This document shows positions 1 through 8,706 of a stretch of 64,000 nt of DNA, piece by piece (the stretch's first letter is position 1; each line of letters opens with the position of its first letter). Origin of the DNA: Saccharibacillus alkalitolerans (GTDB taxonomy: Bacteria; Bacillota; Bacilli; Paenibacillales; Paenibacillaceae); contig NZ_JAAFGS010000001.1 of the NCBI RefSeq assembly GCF_011090185.1, forward strand, positions 868,001 through 932,000, written 5' to 3'. The position numbers and the translations under genes are program-made. The notes below the pieces were generated by a model. It was not told the DNA's origin. It did not search any database and saw nothing but the letters and a program-made list of their open reading frames with translations.

Positions 1-1
1 A

Positions 2-1777
2 CGGCTCGACGCGCTGCCTCGGGGAACGGCGCAGGCCGCCGCCGCGCTGACGGAAGCGGCTCGGTTTGACGGTGCGGGCCCGGAAAGCGAAGCGGGAATG
101 CCGGAAGAAGCGGGAGCGGCGGAAAGCGAGCGTCAGGAGCGCAGAAACCGCCGGGGACAGCAGCCCGACGAGTTTGCGCGGATCGAGTCGACGCTCAGCG
201 CCATGATCGCGCGCGCCGAATCGGACCGGCAGAGGCAGCGCGAAGACATCGTCTATCGGCGCCGGGAATTTTTCCGCGAGCTGCTGGAAGGGTCGAGAGT
301 GGTAGGCGCGGAAGAATGGGCGATCGAGACCGAGCGGCTGGAAGCGGAGCAGACGTCGGGCTTCGGCGGAGCTGACGCCCCCGGACGCGATCCGTCCAAA
401 ATGGGGGACAAGGACGGGACGGTCCGCAAAGAGACAAAGCTGCCGGCGGCGGAGTCGGGACGGGAAAATGGATCCCCGGCGTTCGGCAGCGCCGTCGTCG
501 GCCTGCTGGAGATCGACCGGCCGGAGGAATTCAACCGGGCGTATTCGGAGCGCAGCCGGGATCTGCTGCGCTATGCGCTCGCCAGCGCCGCCGGCGAGCT
601 GGCCGCCGCGCGGGGCGCGCGCCTCTGGGCGGAATGGCTGCCCGGCGGCCGGCTCGGTCTGCTGCTGCGCTTCGCGGCCGGCGAAGAGGAGCGGCCCGCG
701 CCGCCCGAAGCGGCGGAAGCGCTTGAGCGGCAGAGCGTCGCCGCGGCGGCGCGCGGTCCGCGGACGGCCGCCGAAGAGAGCGGCGGGACGAGCGGGAGCG
801 AAGCTGCTGCGGAGGCATCCGCCGAGGGAGCGCCCGAAGGGCCGGGCATGCGGCCCGGGCAGGAGGCCGCGCCGTATCCGGGCGGCGACGCGGTATCGTC
901 CGCCGCGGCGATCGCGGAAGAGCTCGTCGCCTGGGTCGCCGCGCATCTGAAATGCACGGTGACCGTGGCGCTCGGAGGCGAGCTGAACTCGCCGGAGGAG
1001 ATATCCCGCGGCTTCCGCGAAGCCGGCGAGGCGATGGGATACAAGCTGTCGCTCGGCGGCGCGCGGGTCATCGCGCGCCGCGACCTGCGCCGGGGCGGAG
1101 CTTCCGAATTGTACGGCGTGCTGCGCACCATCCGCGAACTGGCGCTGGCCTACCGGCTCGGAGAGCCCGAATGGAAAGACCGTCTGGACGAGCTGCTCGG
1201 GGAACTGCGCGCCGCGCTGCTGCCCAAGGACGACCTGTCCGGCCTGATGAACGTGCTGGGTTATCAGCTGCTGCGCGAAATGATGGAGCTGCCGGGCGAA
1301 GCGAAGGAACTGTGGCGCAGCGAAGCCGCGCCGAAGCTGAGCGCGGCGCTGGAAAGCTTCGATACGCTGGACGAATTGGAATCGGCCGTGCGGAGCCTGC
1401 TGGAGGAGTACGCGGTGCGGCTCAAGCTGCTGCGCGAGAGCCGAAGCAGCCATGTGACGCTGCAGGAAGTAAGGGCCTATATCGATGCCAATTTCAGCGA
1501 TCCGAATCTGTCGCTGTCCTCGATCGCCGACCGCTTCGGCCTCAGCTCCAGCTATCTGAGCCGGCTGTTCAAAGACGCGTTCGGCGAGAACTTCGTCGAT
1601 TATCTGGCCGGCGTGCGGGTCGAAGCGGCCCGCAAGCTGCTCAAAGAAACGGACGAGCCCATTCAGGGAATCGCGATCCGCGTCGGCTACGCGAATTATA
1701 TGTCGTTCAGCCGCGCTTTTAAGAAGGTGGCCTCGACGACGCCGGGGAATTATCGCAGCCGCAGCCGCACGGAATAA
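2..1777 (+). CDS. AraC-family transcriptional regulator, 5' end cut by window start
   Basis: The frame is open from base 2 with no stop, so the true start lies upstream; the first in-window ATG is at 98. The last ~100 residues form a classic AraC/XylS double helix-turn-helix, with the family signatures SLSSIADRFGLSSSYLSRLF and YANYMSFSRAFKK near the end. The middle carries a divergent sensing segment (LLEIDRPEEFNRAYSERSRD, later VTVALGGELNSPEEISRGF) of the kind found in Paenibacillus YesN-like response regulators and in membrane-anchored AraC proteins. The piece DEFARIESTLSAMI followed by a charged helix suggests the membrane-anchored type, but the receiver or sensor part is not visible, so this stays undecided. 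A long Ala/Gly/Glu-rich stretch (about bases 700-900) interrupts the sensing segment and is probably a disordered linker. It lies 870 bp upstream of the sugar-uptake operon and may regulate it. Confidence 0.85.
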   Translation, partial: RLDALPRGTAQAAAALTEAARFDGAGPESEAGMPEEAGAAESERQERRNRRGQQPDEFARIESTLSAMIARAESDRQRQREDIVYRRREFFRELLEGSRVVGAEEWAIETERLEAEQTSGFGGADAPGRDPSKMGDKDGTVRKETKLPAAESGRENGSPAFGSAVVGLLEIDRPEEFNRAYSERSRDLLRYALASAAGELAAARGARLWAEWLPGGRLGLLLRFAAGEEERPAPPEAAEALERQSVAAAARGPRTAAEESGGTSGSEAAAEASAEGAPEGPGMRPGQEAAPYPGGDAVSSAAAIAEELVAWVAAHLKCTVTVALGGELNSPEEISRGFREAGEAMGYKLSLGGARVIARRDLRRGGASELYGVLRTIRELALAYRLGEPEWKDRLDELLGELRAALLPKDDLSGLMNVLGYQLLREMMELPGEAKELWRSEAAPKLSAALESFDTLDELESAVRSLLEEYAVRLKLLRESRSSHVTLQEVRAYIDANFSDPNLSLSSIADRFGLSSSYLSRLFKDAFGENFVDYLAGVRVEAARKLLKETDEPIQGIAIRVGYANYMSFSRAFKKVASTTPGNYRSRSRTE

Positions 1778-1880
1778 TTTAGAGATGGCGGGAAGTGAAA
1801 GCAAAAGGCCGAAGAGTGGGTAATACGTAAAGGAGAAGCCAAGCAGCATACTTATACGGAAAACGAGAGGAGAATATAAA

Positions 1881-2186
1881 ATGGCAGATTCGGAAAAGAA
1901 TGCAATCGTCGTCGGAGCGGTCGCGGGCGCGCTGATCGGGGCCGGCCTGGCTGTACTGGTCGCCGCCCAGGAGGGCGCTTCGCTGAAAGAGAAATTCATG
2001 AACACGGTGAACCTGCTCAAGGATCAAGGGCAGACGCTCAAAGAGCGCAGCGGCGAACTTCAGGAGAAAGGCCAGGAAATCAAAGGCCTGCTCCAGGAGT
2101 CGGCGGAAGTGGCGCGCGAGTTCAAAGACGAAGCGAAATCGGCGGCTTCGGATATCAAAAGCGAAGTTCAGGGCTTCCGTTCTTGA
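1881..2186 (+). CDS. YtxH-like small membrane-anchored protein
   Basis: Small protein of 101 residues. An N-terminal glycine-rich hydrophobic segment (IVVGAVAGALIGAGLAVLV) is followed by a long charged amphipathic helix rich in Lys, Glu and Gln. This is the layout of the YtxH/general stress protein family, whose molecular role is poorly defined. The start is supported by GAGGAG about 10 bases upstream of the ATG. A strong terminator follows within 80 bases, so the gene seems to be a single unit. The family assignment rests on layout, not on a catalytic motif. Confidence 0.7.
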   Translation: MADSEKNAIVVGAVAGALIGAGLAVLVAAQEGASLKEKFMNTVNLLKDQGQTLKERSGELQEKGQEIKGLLQESAEVAREFKDEAKSAASDIKSEVQGFRS

Positions 2187-2232
2187 TCAGCGGGCAATAC
2201 TATTTGCTTGATTAACAAAAAGCAGCATGACC

Positions 2233-2266
2233 AAAGAAGCCGTCCCCGAGACGGTTTCTTTTTTTT
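2233..2266 (+). terminator. Rho-independent terminator after the YtxH-like gene
   Basis: Stem AAGAAGCCGTC / GACGGTTTCTT (one G-T pair) with loop CCCGA, running into eight or more T. Confidence 0.9.
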
Positions 2267-2422
2267 GTTAGGCAGCCCCCGTATTTCATCCGTTCCTTCG
2301 CACGCAAAAATCGAAACCCCGTCAAAAAACGTGAATCCCTTGCGCCGCACGGCTTTCTCGCTCCCTTTTTGCCCTTTCACGCCCCGGATCGCAAAAAACG
2401 TTACTCCCTCGAAACCTGACAA

Positions 2423-2451
2423 TTGCCGAATTTCTTCGCTTTCGGTACATT
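2423..2451 (+). promoter_or_regulatory. Candidate sigma-A promoter of the glycan operon
   Basis: TTGCCG and TACATT separated by 17 bases. The match is only moderate, but the spacing and the position upstream of a cre-like site fit a catabolic operon promoter. Confidence 0.3.
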
Positions 2452-2466
2452 AACGGTGCACCAACG

Positions 2467-2480
2467 AGGAAGCGCTTTCT
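2467..2480. promoter_or_regulatory. cre-like (CcpA) site before the glycan operon
   Basis: AGGAAGCGCTTTCT agrees with the cre consensus TGWAANCGNTNWCA at 11 of 14 positions, including the central AAGCGCTTTC. It lies just downstream of the candidate promoter, where binding would block transcription. Carbon catabolite repression is inferred. Confidence 0.4.
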
Positions 2481-2645
2481 TGAATCCGGCTTATTCGCAT
2501 CCCAGACGGAAAGCGCCCCTCTCCCATACGACCGTCATGCGGCCGCATGAACGTGTCGGCAGTTCTTCCTTATCCGCCATTTAATCTTGATCGTTTCGCG
2601 CTCCGTCACGGGACGTATCAACCCAATCCACCCGGAGGTGAACAA

Positions 2646-3608
2646 ATGGGCAGCCTGAATATTGGGGCGCGCAAAGACAGCAAGAGCCGTCTGAAGGAGC
2701 AGAGCGCTCTGGGCAGACGCAGAAGATGGAATATGAACAAGCCCCTGATCATCATGTTCCTGCCGATCGCCGTTTTTTTCATCCTGTTCAAGTACGTGCC
2801 GATGTTCGGCTTTATTACCGCCTTTAAAGACTACAATTTTGCGGACGGCATGTTCGGCAGCCCGTGGGTCGGCTTCGACAACTATAAGTATCTGTTCCAG
2901 AATCCCGATACGCTGGGCATCATCCGAAATACGCTGGTGCTGAGCATGCTGACCGTATTCGTCGGATTTCCTTTCCCCGTCATTCTGGCGATTCTGCTCA
3001 ACGAAGTGCGGCGCTCCTGGTTCAAACGCTGGGCGCAGACGCTGCTGTATCTCCCGCACTTCCTCAACTGGGTGATCGTGGGCGGCCTGGTCCTGATGAT
3101 GTTCTCGATCGAGACGGGCTTCGTCAACAACATCGTGGAACGCGTGACCGGCAGCGCTTATCCGTTCCTTTTCAAAGAAGGCTCCTGGATCACGATCTTC
3201 GTCGCTTCGGGCATCTGGAAAACGGCCGGCTGGTCGGCGATCATCTACCTGGCCGCGCTGACTTCGATCGATCCGAGCCTCTACGAAGCGGCCGGGATGG
3301 ACGGGGCGGGCAAGTGGAAGCAGATCCGCCATATCACCATCCCCGGCCTGATGCCGACGATCATCCTGATGTTCATCCTTAATATCGGCAACGTGATGGA
3401 TGTCGGCTTCGACCAGGTCTACGTGCTGCAGAATCCGGTCGTCGTCAACGTGGCGGAGGTTATCAGCACCTGGAACTTCAAGGTCGGCCTCGGTTCGGGA
3501 CAGTTCAGCTACGCGACCGCGATGGGCTTGTTCGAATCGCTGATCGGGCTCACGCTGGTGCTGATCGTCAACGGCATCGCCCGCCGGTCGGGACGCGGCC
3601 TGTGGTAA
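2646..3608 (+). CDS. Sugar ABC transporter permease, LplB type
   Basis: Integral membrane permease of 320 residues, MalF/LplB branch of the binding-protein-dependent sugar importers. It has about six hydrophobic segments and the cytoplasmic EAA loop (EAAGMDGAGKWKQIRHITIP) that docks the ATPase. The frame is open 33 codons further upstream, but ATG 2646 is preferred because GGAGGTG sits five bases before it. First gene of a run with the LplC-type permease, a binding protein and three glycan enzymes. No ATPase gene is nearby; as with related Bacillus systems, a shared MsmX-type ATPase probably energises it (inference). LplB-type transporters often carry uronic-acid or complex oligosaccharides. 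Confidence 0.92.
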   Translation: MGSLNIGARKDSKSRLKEQSALGRRRRWNMNKPLIIMFLPIAVFFILFKYVPMFGFITAFKDYNFADGMFGSPWVGFDNYKYLFQNPDTLGIIRNTLVLSMLTVFVGFPFPVILAILLNEVRRSWFKRWAQTLLYLPHFLNWVIVGGLVLMMFSIETGFVNNIVERVTGSAYPFLFKEGSWITIFVASGIWKTAGWSAIIYLAALTSIDPSLYEAAGMDGAGKWKQIRHITIPGLMPTIILMFILNIGNVMDVGFDQVYVLQNPVVVNVAEVISTWNFKVGLGSGQFSYATAMGLFESLIGLTLVLIVNGIARRSGRGLW

Positions 3609-3671
3609 GCGGAGGGGCGTTCCGGCCCGGCCGGGCGCCCGCGCAGTCATGAAAGAGAGGGGAGAAAGGCA

Positions 3672-4547
3672 ATGAAGCCGACAAACGGCGAGAAAGTGTT
3701 TTACGGAGTCAATTACTTTATTTTGGCGCTGGCCGCTCTGAGCTGCCTGCTGCCGATCATTCACATCGTGGCGCTGTCGCTCAGCGGCAACGAGGCGATC
3801 ACGCTGGGCAAGGTGGGGCTGTGGCCGGTGGACATCACGTGGACCGCCTACAGCAAGCTGATTGAGGACACGAACATCTTGGGCGCTTTCCGCAACAGTC
3901 TGGTCATTACGCTGGTCGGCACGGCGCTGAACATGGTCTTCACCATACTGGCCGCGTATCCGCTGTCCCGCAAGCACTTCTACGCAAGGCGTTTCCTGAC
4001 GCTGGCGATCGTGTTCACGATGCTGTTCACGGCGGGCCTTATTCCGAACTACCTGCTGGCGAAATCGCTGGGACTGGTCGGCAATTACGGGGCGCTGTGG
4101 CTGCCGGGGCTCGTAAGCGTATACAATCTGCTGGTGCTGAAGTCCTTTTTCGAAAATATTCCGGAAGAGCTTGAGGACGCGGCGAGAATCGACGGCAGCG
4201 GCGAATGGCGCATCATTTTGCAGATCGTGCTTCCGCTGTCGGTGCCGGTCATCGCGACTATCGCTCTCTTTTACGGAGTGGCGCACTGGAATTCCTTCTT
4301 CAACGTGCTGATCTACATCAACGATCCCGAACGCTTCAATCTGTCGGTGCTGATTCAGAACATGATTCAGAGCCAATCGCTGATGTCGGAACTCGCGATG
4401 CTCGACCCGGACGCGTTCCGCAAGCTGACGCCCGAGTCCATCCGTTCCGCGGGCATTATCGTCATGATTCTGCCCATGCTGATCGTGTATCCGTTTTTAC
4501 AAAAATATTTCGTCAAAGGCATGCTGATCGGGTCGGTCAAAGGCTAA
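3672..4547 (+). CDS. Sugar ABC transporter permease, LplC/YtcP type
   Basis: Second permease subunit, 291 residues, MalG/LplC branch. Six predicted hydrophobic segments, an EAA loop around EDAARIDGSGEWRIILQIVL, and a C-terminus ending in KYFVKGMLIGSVKG, which is characteristic of this subfamily. GAGGGGAGAAAGG precedes the ATG. It lies 63 bases after the first permease and 25 bases before the binding protein, so the three are surely co-transcribed and form one importer. Confidence 0.93.
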   Translation: MKPTNGEKVFYGVNYFILALAALSCLLPIIHIVALSLSGNEAITLGKVGLWPVDITWTAYSKLIEDTNILGAFRNSLVITLVGTALNMVFTILAAYPLSRKHFYARRFLTLAIVFTMLFTAGLIPNYLLAKSLGLVGNYGALWLPGLVSVYNLLVLKSFFENIPEELEDAARIDGSGEWRIILQIVLPLSVPVIATIALFYGVAHWNSFFNVLIYINDPERFNLSVLIQNMIQSQSLMSELAMLDPDAFRKLTPESIRSAGIIVMILPMLIVYPFLQKYFVKGMLIGSVKG

Positions 4548-4572
4548 AAAACCAAAACGGAGGGGTTAACGA

Positions 4573-6198
4573 ATGAGCAAAAAGAACTGGAGCAAAAAGA
4601 TGATGGGCGGGTTCGCGGCGGTCACGGCTCTGTCGATGGTGCTGGCGGGCTGCGGGACGAACGAGACGGCGAAGGATAACGGCAAGCAGAGCGCGGAAGG
4701 CGAAAGCAAGGAAAAGGTGACCGTCTCCATTTACGACCGCGGCCAGATTCCGAAGGAGGAAGGCACCTACGCGGACAACCGCTGGACGAAATGGATCAAC
4801 GAAAACGGGCCGGTGAACGCCGAATTCGTGCCGATTCCCCGCAACGAGTCGCAGCAGAAATACAGCATGCTGTTCGCCTCCGGCGACGCGCCCGATCTGA
4901 TTCTGGAATACGATACGGACTTCCTGAACTCGCTCTGGTCGCAAAAACAGCTGCTGCCGCTGGACGATCTGGTCGAGCAGCACAGTACCGAGTACAAGGC
5001 GCTGCTGGAAAAGGTGCCGGCGCTCAAGACGCTGGGGACGAAGCCCGACGGCAAACTGTACGAGATCGGCATGGTCACCAAACCGGAAGTGCTCGGCGCC
5101 ATGGTCATCCGGCAGGACTGGCTCGACAAATTGGGGCTTGAAGTGCCGCAGACGGTCGACGAGCTGTACGCGGTGGCCGACGCGTTCGCGAATCAGGACC
5201 CGGACGGCAACGGCGTGAAAGATACGTTCGGCATGAACCTGAGCCAGTTCGCTTCTTTCTACGTGGACGCCATGTTCCAAAACGAGATGTTCATCATCGA
5301 AGACGGCCAGCTGATCCGCCAGTTCGACCGCATCAAGCCGGCGTACGAGTTCAAGAAAAAGCTGTTCGAGAACGGCATCGTCGATAAGGACTTCCTCTCG
5401 GACAAAAACGGCCAAAAAGCCGAGCAGGACTTTGCCAGCGGCAAGCTGGGCATCTATCTGGCTTATCGCGGGGTAATCAGCAAAAACTTCGATACGCTGA
5501 AAAATACCGATCCGAACGCGAAAGTAACGGCGATGGCTTTCCCGGAAAGCGAATTCGGCCGCTTCGGCCCCGACTTCAACCCGGCGCTTCAGATGACGGG
5601 AGCCGTTAACGCGAACGCGAAAAATCCGGAAGCCGTCATGAAATATATCGACTTCATGGTGAAGCCGTCGACGGTCGAAACGCTGACCAACGGTATCGAA
5701 GGCGAGCATTACACGAAGGAAGGCGACAAGATCAAGCCGATCGACGAGAAGAAGAACGAAACGGAAATGGGCTATCTGAACGACTACCGGATGTTCATGC
5801 CGAAATACATGGTGGAAAGCAACAACGTGGACGGCCGTCTGCTCGATTCGACCGATCCGATCGACCAGGAATGGCTGGCGGTCTCGGCGGAAATGGACAA
5901 GCTGTATCTGGATCCTGAGCATCCGCATCCGGGCTTCACGCACGCCAAGTTCCGGCCTTCGCTCGACAAGGCGATGACGACGACGTTCAACGACGGTTGG
6001 AATAACATGAACGACACGATGGCCAAAACGATCGTCAGCGGCAGCGGCTACACCGTCGATCAGGGCGTCGAAGACGTCAAGAAATCGTGGTACGCGTCCG
6101 GCGGCCAGGCGCTCGAAGACTGGTACAAAAACTGGTATCAGGAAAACAAAGACTCGTGGATCTTCATGGACGAGCTGTACACGATGAATTTCGAATAA
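4573..6198 (+). CDS. Sugar ABC transporter substrate-binding lipoprotein
   Basis: Extracellular solute-binding protein of 541 residues, the size of the LplA/LipO-type (family 1) binding proteins that serve LplB/LplC permeases. The N-terminus has a Lys-rich start, a hydrophobic core and the lipobox VLAGC, so the mature protein is anchored through Cys to the outer face of the membrane. A Lys/Glu/Asp-rich linker follows. The segment QKYSMLFASGDAPDL is typical for the group. Gene order permease-permease-binding protein is the usual one in Paenibacillus. The ligand is inferred from the downstream lyase, alpha-mannosidase and glucuronyl hydrolase to be an oligosaccharide with uronic acid and mannose. 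Confidence 0.93.
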   Translation: MSKKNWSKKMMGGFAAVTALSMVLAGCGTNETAKDNGKQSAEGESKEKVTVSIYDRGQIPKEEGTYADNRWTKWINENGPVNAEFVPIPRNESQQKYSMLFASGDAPDLILEYDTDFLNSLWSQKQLLPLDDLVEQHSTEYKALLEKVPALKTLGTKPDGKLYEIGMVTKPEVLGAMVIRQDWLDKLGLEVPQTVDELYAVADAFANQDPDGNGVKDTFGMNLSQFASFYVDAMFQNEMFIIEDGQLIRQFDRIKPAYEFKKKLFENGIVDKDFLSDKNGQKAEQDFASGKLGIYLAYRGVISKNFDTLKNTDPNAKVTAMAFPESEFGRFGPDFNPALQMTGAVNANAKNPEAVMKYIDFMVKPSTVETLTNGIEGEHYTKEGDKIKPIDEKKNETEMGYLNDYRMFMPKYMVESNNVDGRLLDSTDPIDQEWLAVSAEMDKLYLDPEHPHPGFTHAKFRPSLDKAMTTTFNDGWNNMNDTMAKTIVSGSGYTVDQGVEDVKKSWYASGGQALEDWYKNWYQENKDSWIFMDELYTMNFE

Positions 6199-6243
6199 GG
6201 GCCGCGCTCGCGGCACCGACCACAACCGCATAACGCAAATACA

Positions 6244-6273
6244 CGGCTTCGGACGGCTTGCCTTCCGAAGCCG
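6244..6273. other. Intercistronic hairpin between binding protein and lyase
   Basis: Perfect 10-bp stem CGGCTTCGGA / TCCGAAGCCG with a 10-base loop and no T-tract, in the 94-base gap between the two genes. It may protect the 3' end of the transporter mRNA or partly uncouple expression of the highly needed binding protein from the enzymes (inference). Confidence 0.55.
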
Positions 6274-6292
6274 CTTGTTGGGAGGGGATATG

Positions 6293-8662
6293 ATGCTTAT
6301 CTACGATGAGGAGACGCTGAAGCGGACCCGAAGGCTGATCGAATCGGATCCGTCCGTGCGCCGGGGCTGGAACTCGTTCGCCGCCGATATGGCCGCGCGC
6401 GACGAAGCCTGGCTGGAGTCGGCACGGGAGAGGGTAGCCCTGCTGCGGCAGCGTTGGCTGACGTACGGCGGCAGCAAGCTGTTCACGCTCGGCAACGAAG
6501 TGCGGGAGCTGGCGAAAGAAGCGCAGAACTTGGCTTTCTACGCTCGGGTGACCGGCAGCGAAGAAGCCGTGCATCTCGTGCGCGGACTGCTGGCGCTGCT
6601 CGGCGAAGAAGAACGTTGGGTGTATCAGAGCGGCGGCGGACGAAGCTCCGATCTGTGGACGGCCGATATCGGCGTGTATTTATCTTCCGCTTACGATGCC
6701 GTGCGGGAATCGTGCGGGGAAGAGGAACGCCGCATGATCGAGGACATGCTGTACGGCAGAGCCTACGTGCCGCTCTATGAAGACTGGCTGCATCCGCTCA
6801 AAAAGATCCATGCGCTCGATACGATGGGACATAACTGGTGGATCGTCTGCGTGTCCGCGGCCGGCCTGCTGCTGCTTGCGCTGCGGGACCGCGTCCCGCA
6901 TGCCGCGGAGGCGCTGCATACGATCACCGAGAGCCTTCGGGAATGGTTCGCCTATCCCGGCAACGTGCTTCAGAACAAGCAGGCCAATTTCGGCCTTGAC
7001 GGCGATTATGTGGAGACGATGGGCTATCTGGATTATGCGCTGGGCAACTTTTTGGTGTTCGAGGCCGCTTATCGCAAGGCGTCGGGCGACGCGGCGCTCG
7101 GCGAGCTGCCGGTGCTGTCCAAGATCCCGGACCTCTATCTGGAAACGATCTATTGGAAGGACGGAAAAGTCGGCACGTTCCATTTCGGCGACGACGGCGA
7201 CCGGAAAAAGCATGCTTACGTCTGGCTGCGTCTGGCGGATCTCCGGCGCCGGGGCGAACTGGTCGGCTTGTTCGCCGACATTAAGGGCGATCCCGGCGAA
7301 GCGGCGGAGTTTGCTTTTTACCCCGAGGGGCTGACCGCCAAAGTCCCGGTATCGCCCGATCGGGAAGGCGTCGCCGTGCTGGAACATTCCGGCTACGGCT
7401 TCGTCCGCTGGCACAGCGGCGGGGAGCAGGTCGTGCTCGCGGTCAAAACGGGGGAAAGCTGGAATCACAACCATCTGGACGCCGGCACGTTCATGCTGAC
7501 GGTAGGCGGCCGTACCTTTGCCGACGATTCCGGCCACTGCGCGTACTCCAAGCCGCTGTATAACGCGTATTACCGGCAGTCCGCGGCGCATAACGTCGTT
7601 CTGTTCGACGGACGCGGCCAGCCGCCGGCGCTGATCGAGGAAGGAACGAAGTTCCCGGGCTCCATTCCGGAGTGGCTGGACATGCCGGGCTATAAGTATT
7701 TGCTGGCGGACTGCACGGGACCGTATTCGGGCTTATACCGGCGCTTCTACCGCCATTTTCTGTGCCTGGACGGCGCGATGGTGCTGATCGACGATCTGCA
7801 GGCGGAGAGCGGCGGAACGTTCGAATGGCTGCTTCATATGCCGGAGGGTATGAAAATATCGGGAGGGACCGCCGAACCGGAGTTGTCGATCGACAGCGCG
7901 GGGCGGGAAATGAAGGTGCTGCATCCTTATCCCGAACGCAAAGAATACGTAAAGGATAAAGGATATTTGAATTCTTTCAGCCGGGAGACGGGACTTGAAG
8001 ACGTCTTCCCCGAAGCCGATTATGCCCGGGTCCGATCGGGTTCGGACGACGGACGCATCAAGTTCGTCAGCGTATTCCTGCTTCCCGAGACAGACGGAAA
8101 CAGGGCGGCAGCGAAGCGGCTTGCAGAGCCTGCCGGGACGGAGATCGGCCCTGCGGCCGGGGACTCTTCCCCGTGCGATCCGGATATTCAAGCGATTCGC
8201 GTCAGTCATCCGGACGGCGGGCATACCGAGATCTTCGTCAACCGCAGGGCCGACGGCCGCGTCATGCACGACAATTCGCACGCCGCGTTCGGCGCCCTGG
8301 AGACGGACGCTTTCCTTGCGGCGCTGTCGCGCGACGCGGAGGGGCGCTTGTATCGGATCTCGCTGCATAACGGCAGCTATATCAAGTATGGCGGCCGCTG
8401 CTTGTTCAGCTCGCTGCTTAAGGCAAGCGCGGTATTGGATTATCGCGGCGGGGGGCTGCACGCGGCATCGTCGCTGTCGGCCGACGCCTGGTGCCATTTC
8501 GCGCTCGGCGCGCCCGAAGAAGAGACGGCGGATATTCATGCCGCCGAAGAAGCGCGGCGGGCGGGCTTAAGGCATGACCCCGATTCGGGGCTGTGGAAGC
8601 GGAAGATGGAAGCCGGGCGTTCGGAGTTCCGGCTTGTCCGGGGCACGGCGGACGGAAAGTAG
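6293..8662 (+). CDS. Heparinase II/III-family polysaccharide lyase
   Basis: Protein of 789 residues with the two-part layout of heparinase II/III and alginate lyases: an N-terminal alpha/alpha toroid and a C-terminal beta-sandwich. Visible family signatures are GHNWW near residue 178, the metal/active-site block NHNHLDAGTF near 391-400, and LYNAYYRQSAAHN near 423-435, which supplies the conserved Tyr and His. No signal peptide is seen, so it probably acts inside the cell on imported oligosaccharides by beta-elimination at a uronic acid, giving an unsaturated end. ATG 6293 was chosen because GGAGGGG lies at good spacing; ATG 6290 directly before it is also possible. The neighbouring GH88 enzyme is the natural next step. 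The exact PL family and substrate cannot be told from motifs. Confidence 0.88.
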   Translation: MLIYDEETLKRTRRLIESDPSVRRGWNSFAADMAARDEAWLESARERVALLRQRWLTYGGSKLFTLGNEVRELAKEAQNLAFYARVTGSEEAVHLVRGLLALLGEEERWVYQSGGGRSSDLWTADIGVYLSSAYDAVRESCGEEERRMIEDMLYGRAYVPLYEDWLHPLKKIHALDTMGHNWWIVCVSAAGLLLLALRDRVPHAAEALHTITESLREWFAYPGNVLQNKQANFGLDGDYVETMGYLDYALGNFLVFEAAYRKASGDAALGELPVLSKIPDLYLETIYWKDGKVGTFHFGDDGDRKKHAYVWLRLADLRRRGELVGLFADIKGDPGEAAEFAFYPEGLTAKVPVSPDREGVAVLEHSGYGFVRWHSGGEQVVLAVKTGESWNHNHLDAGTFMLTVGGRTFADDSGHCAYSKPLYNAYYRQSAAHNVVLFDGRGQPPALIEEGTKFPGSIPEWLDMPGYKYLLADCTGPYSGLYRRFYRHFLCLDGAMVLIDDLQAESGGTFEWLLHMPEGMKISGGTAEPELSIDSAGREMKVLHPYPERKEYVKDKGYLNSFSRETGLEDVFPEADYARVRSGSDDGRIKFVSVFLLPETDGNRAAAKRLAEPAGTEIGPAAGDSSPCDPDIQAIRVSHPDGGHTEIFVNRRADGRVMHDNSHAAFGALETDAFLAALSRDAEGRLYRISLHNGSYIKYGGRCLFSSLLKASAVLDYRGGGLHAASSLSADAWCHFALGAPEEETADIHAAEEARRAGLRHDPDSGLWKRKMEAGRSEFRLVRGTADGK

Positions 8663-8706
8663 GCAAGCGGCATCATCATTCATATAATCGGACGGAGGTT
8701 CTTCGG

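Larger units (their letters stand above)
2267..2645. other. Intergenic region before the sugar ABC operon
   Basis: About 380 bases without a convincing gene. Short open frames here overlap the terminator and have no ribosome binding site. It holds a weak promoter candidate and a cre-like palindrome (listed separately) and a perfect 12-bp palindrome ATGCGGCCGCAT at 2535-2546. No riboswitch motif was recognised. Confidence 0.6.

Noticed and set aside
1801-1880. Sigma-B-like GGGTAA before the YtxH-like gene
   Set aside because: GGGTAA is present but no GTTTAA-like -35 element lies at the right distance.
2208-2453. Small plus-strand frame directly after the YtxH-like gene
   Set aside because: It starts inside the terminator hairpin, has no ribosome binding site, and its product resembles no family.
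4537-6231. Large frame antisense to the sugar-binding lipoprotein
   Set aside because: The plus-strand gene has a lipobox and full family layout; the antisense product is a His/Arg/Val-rich shadow.
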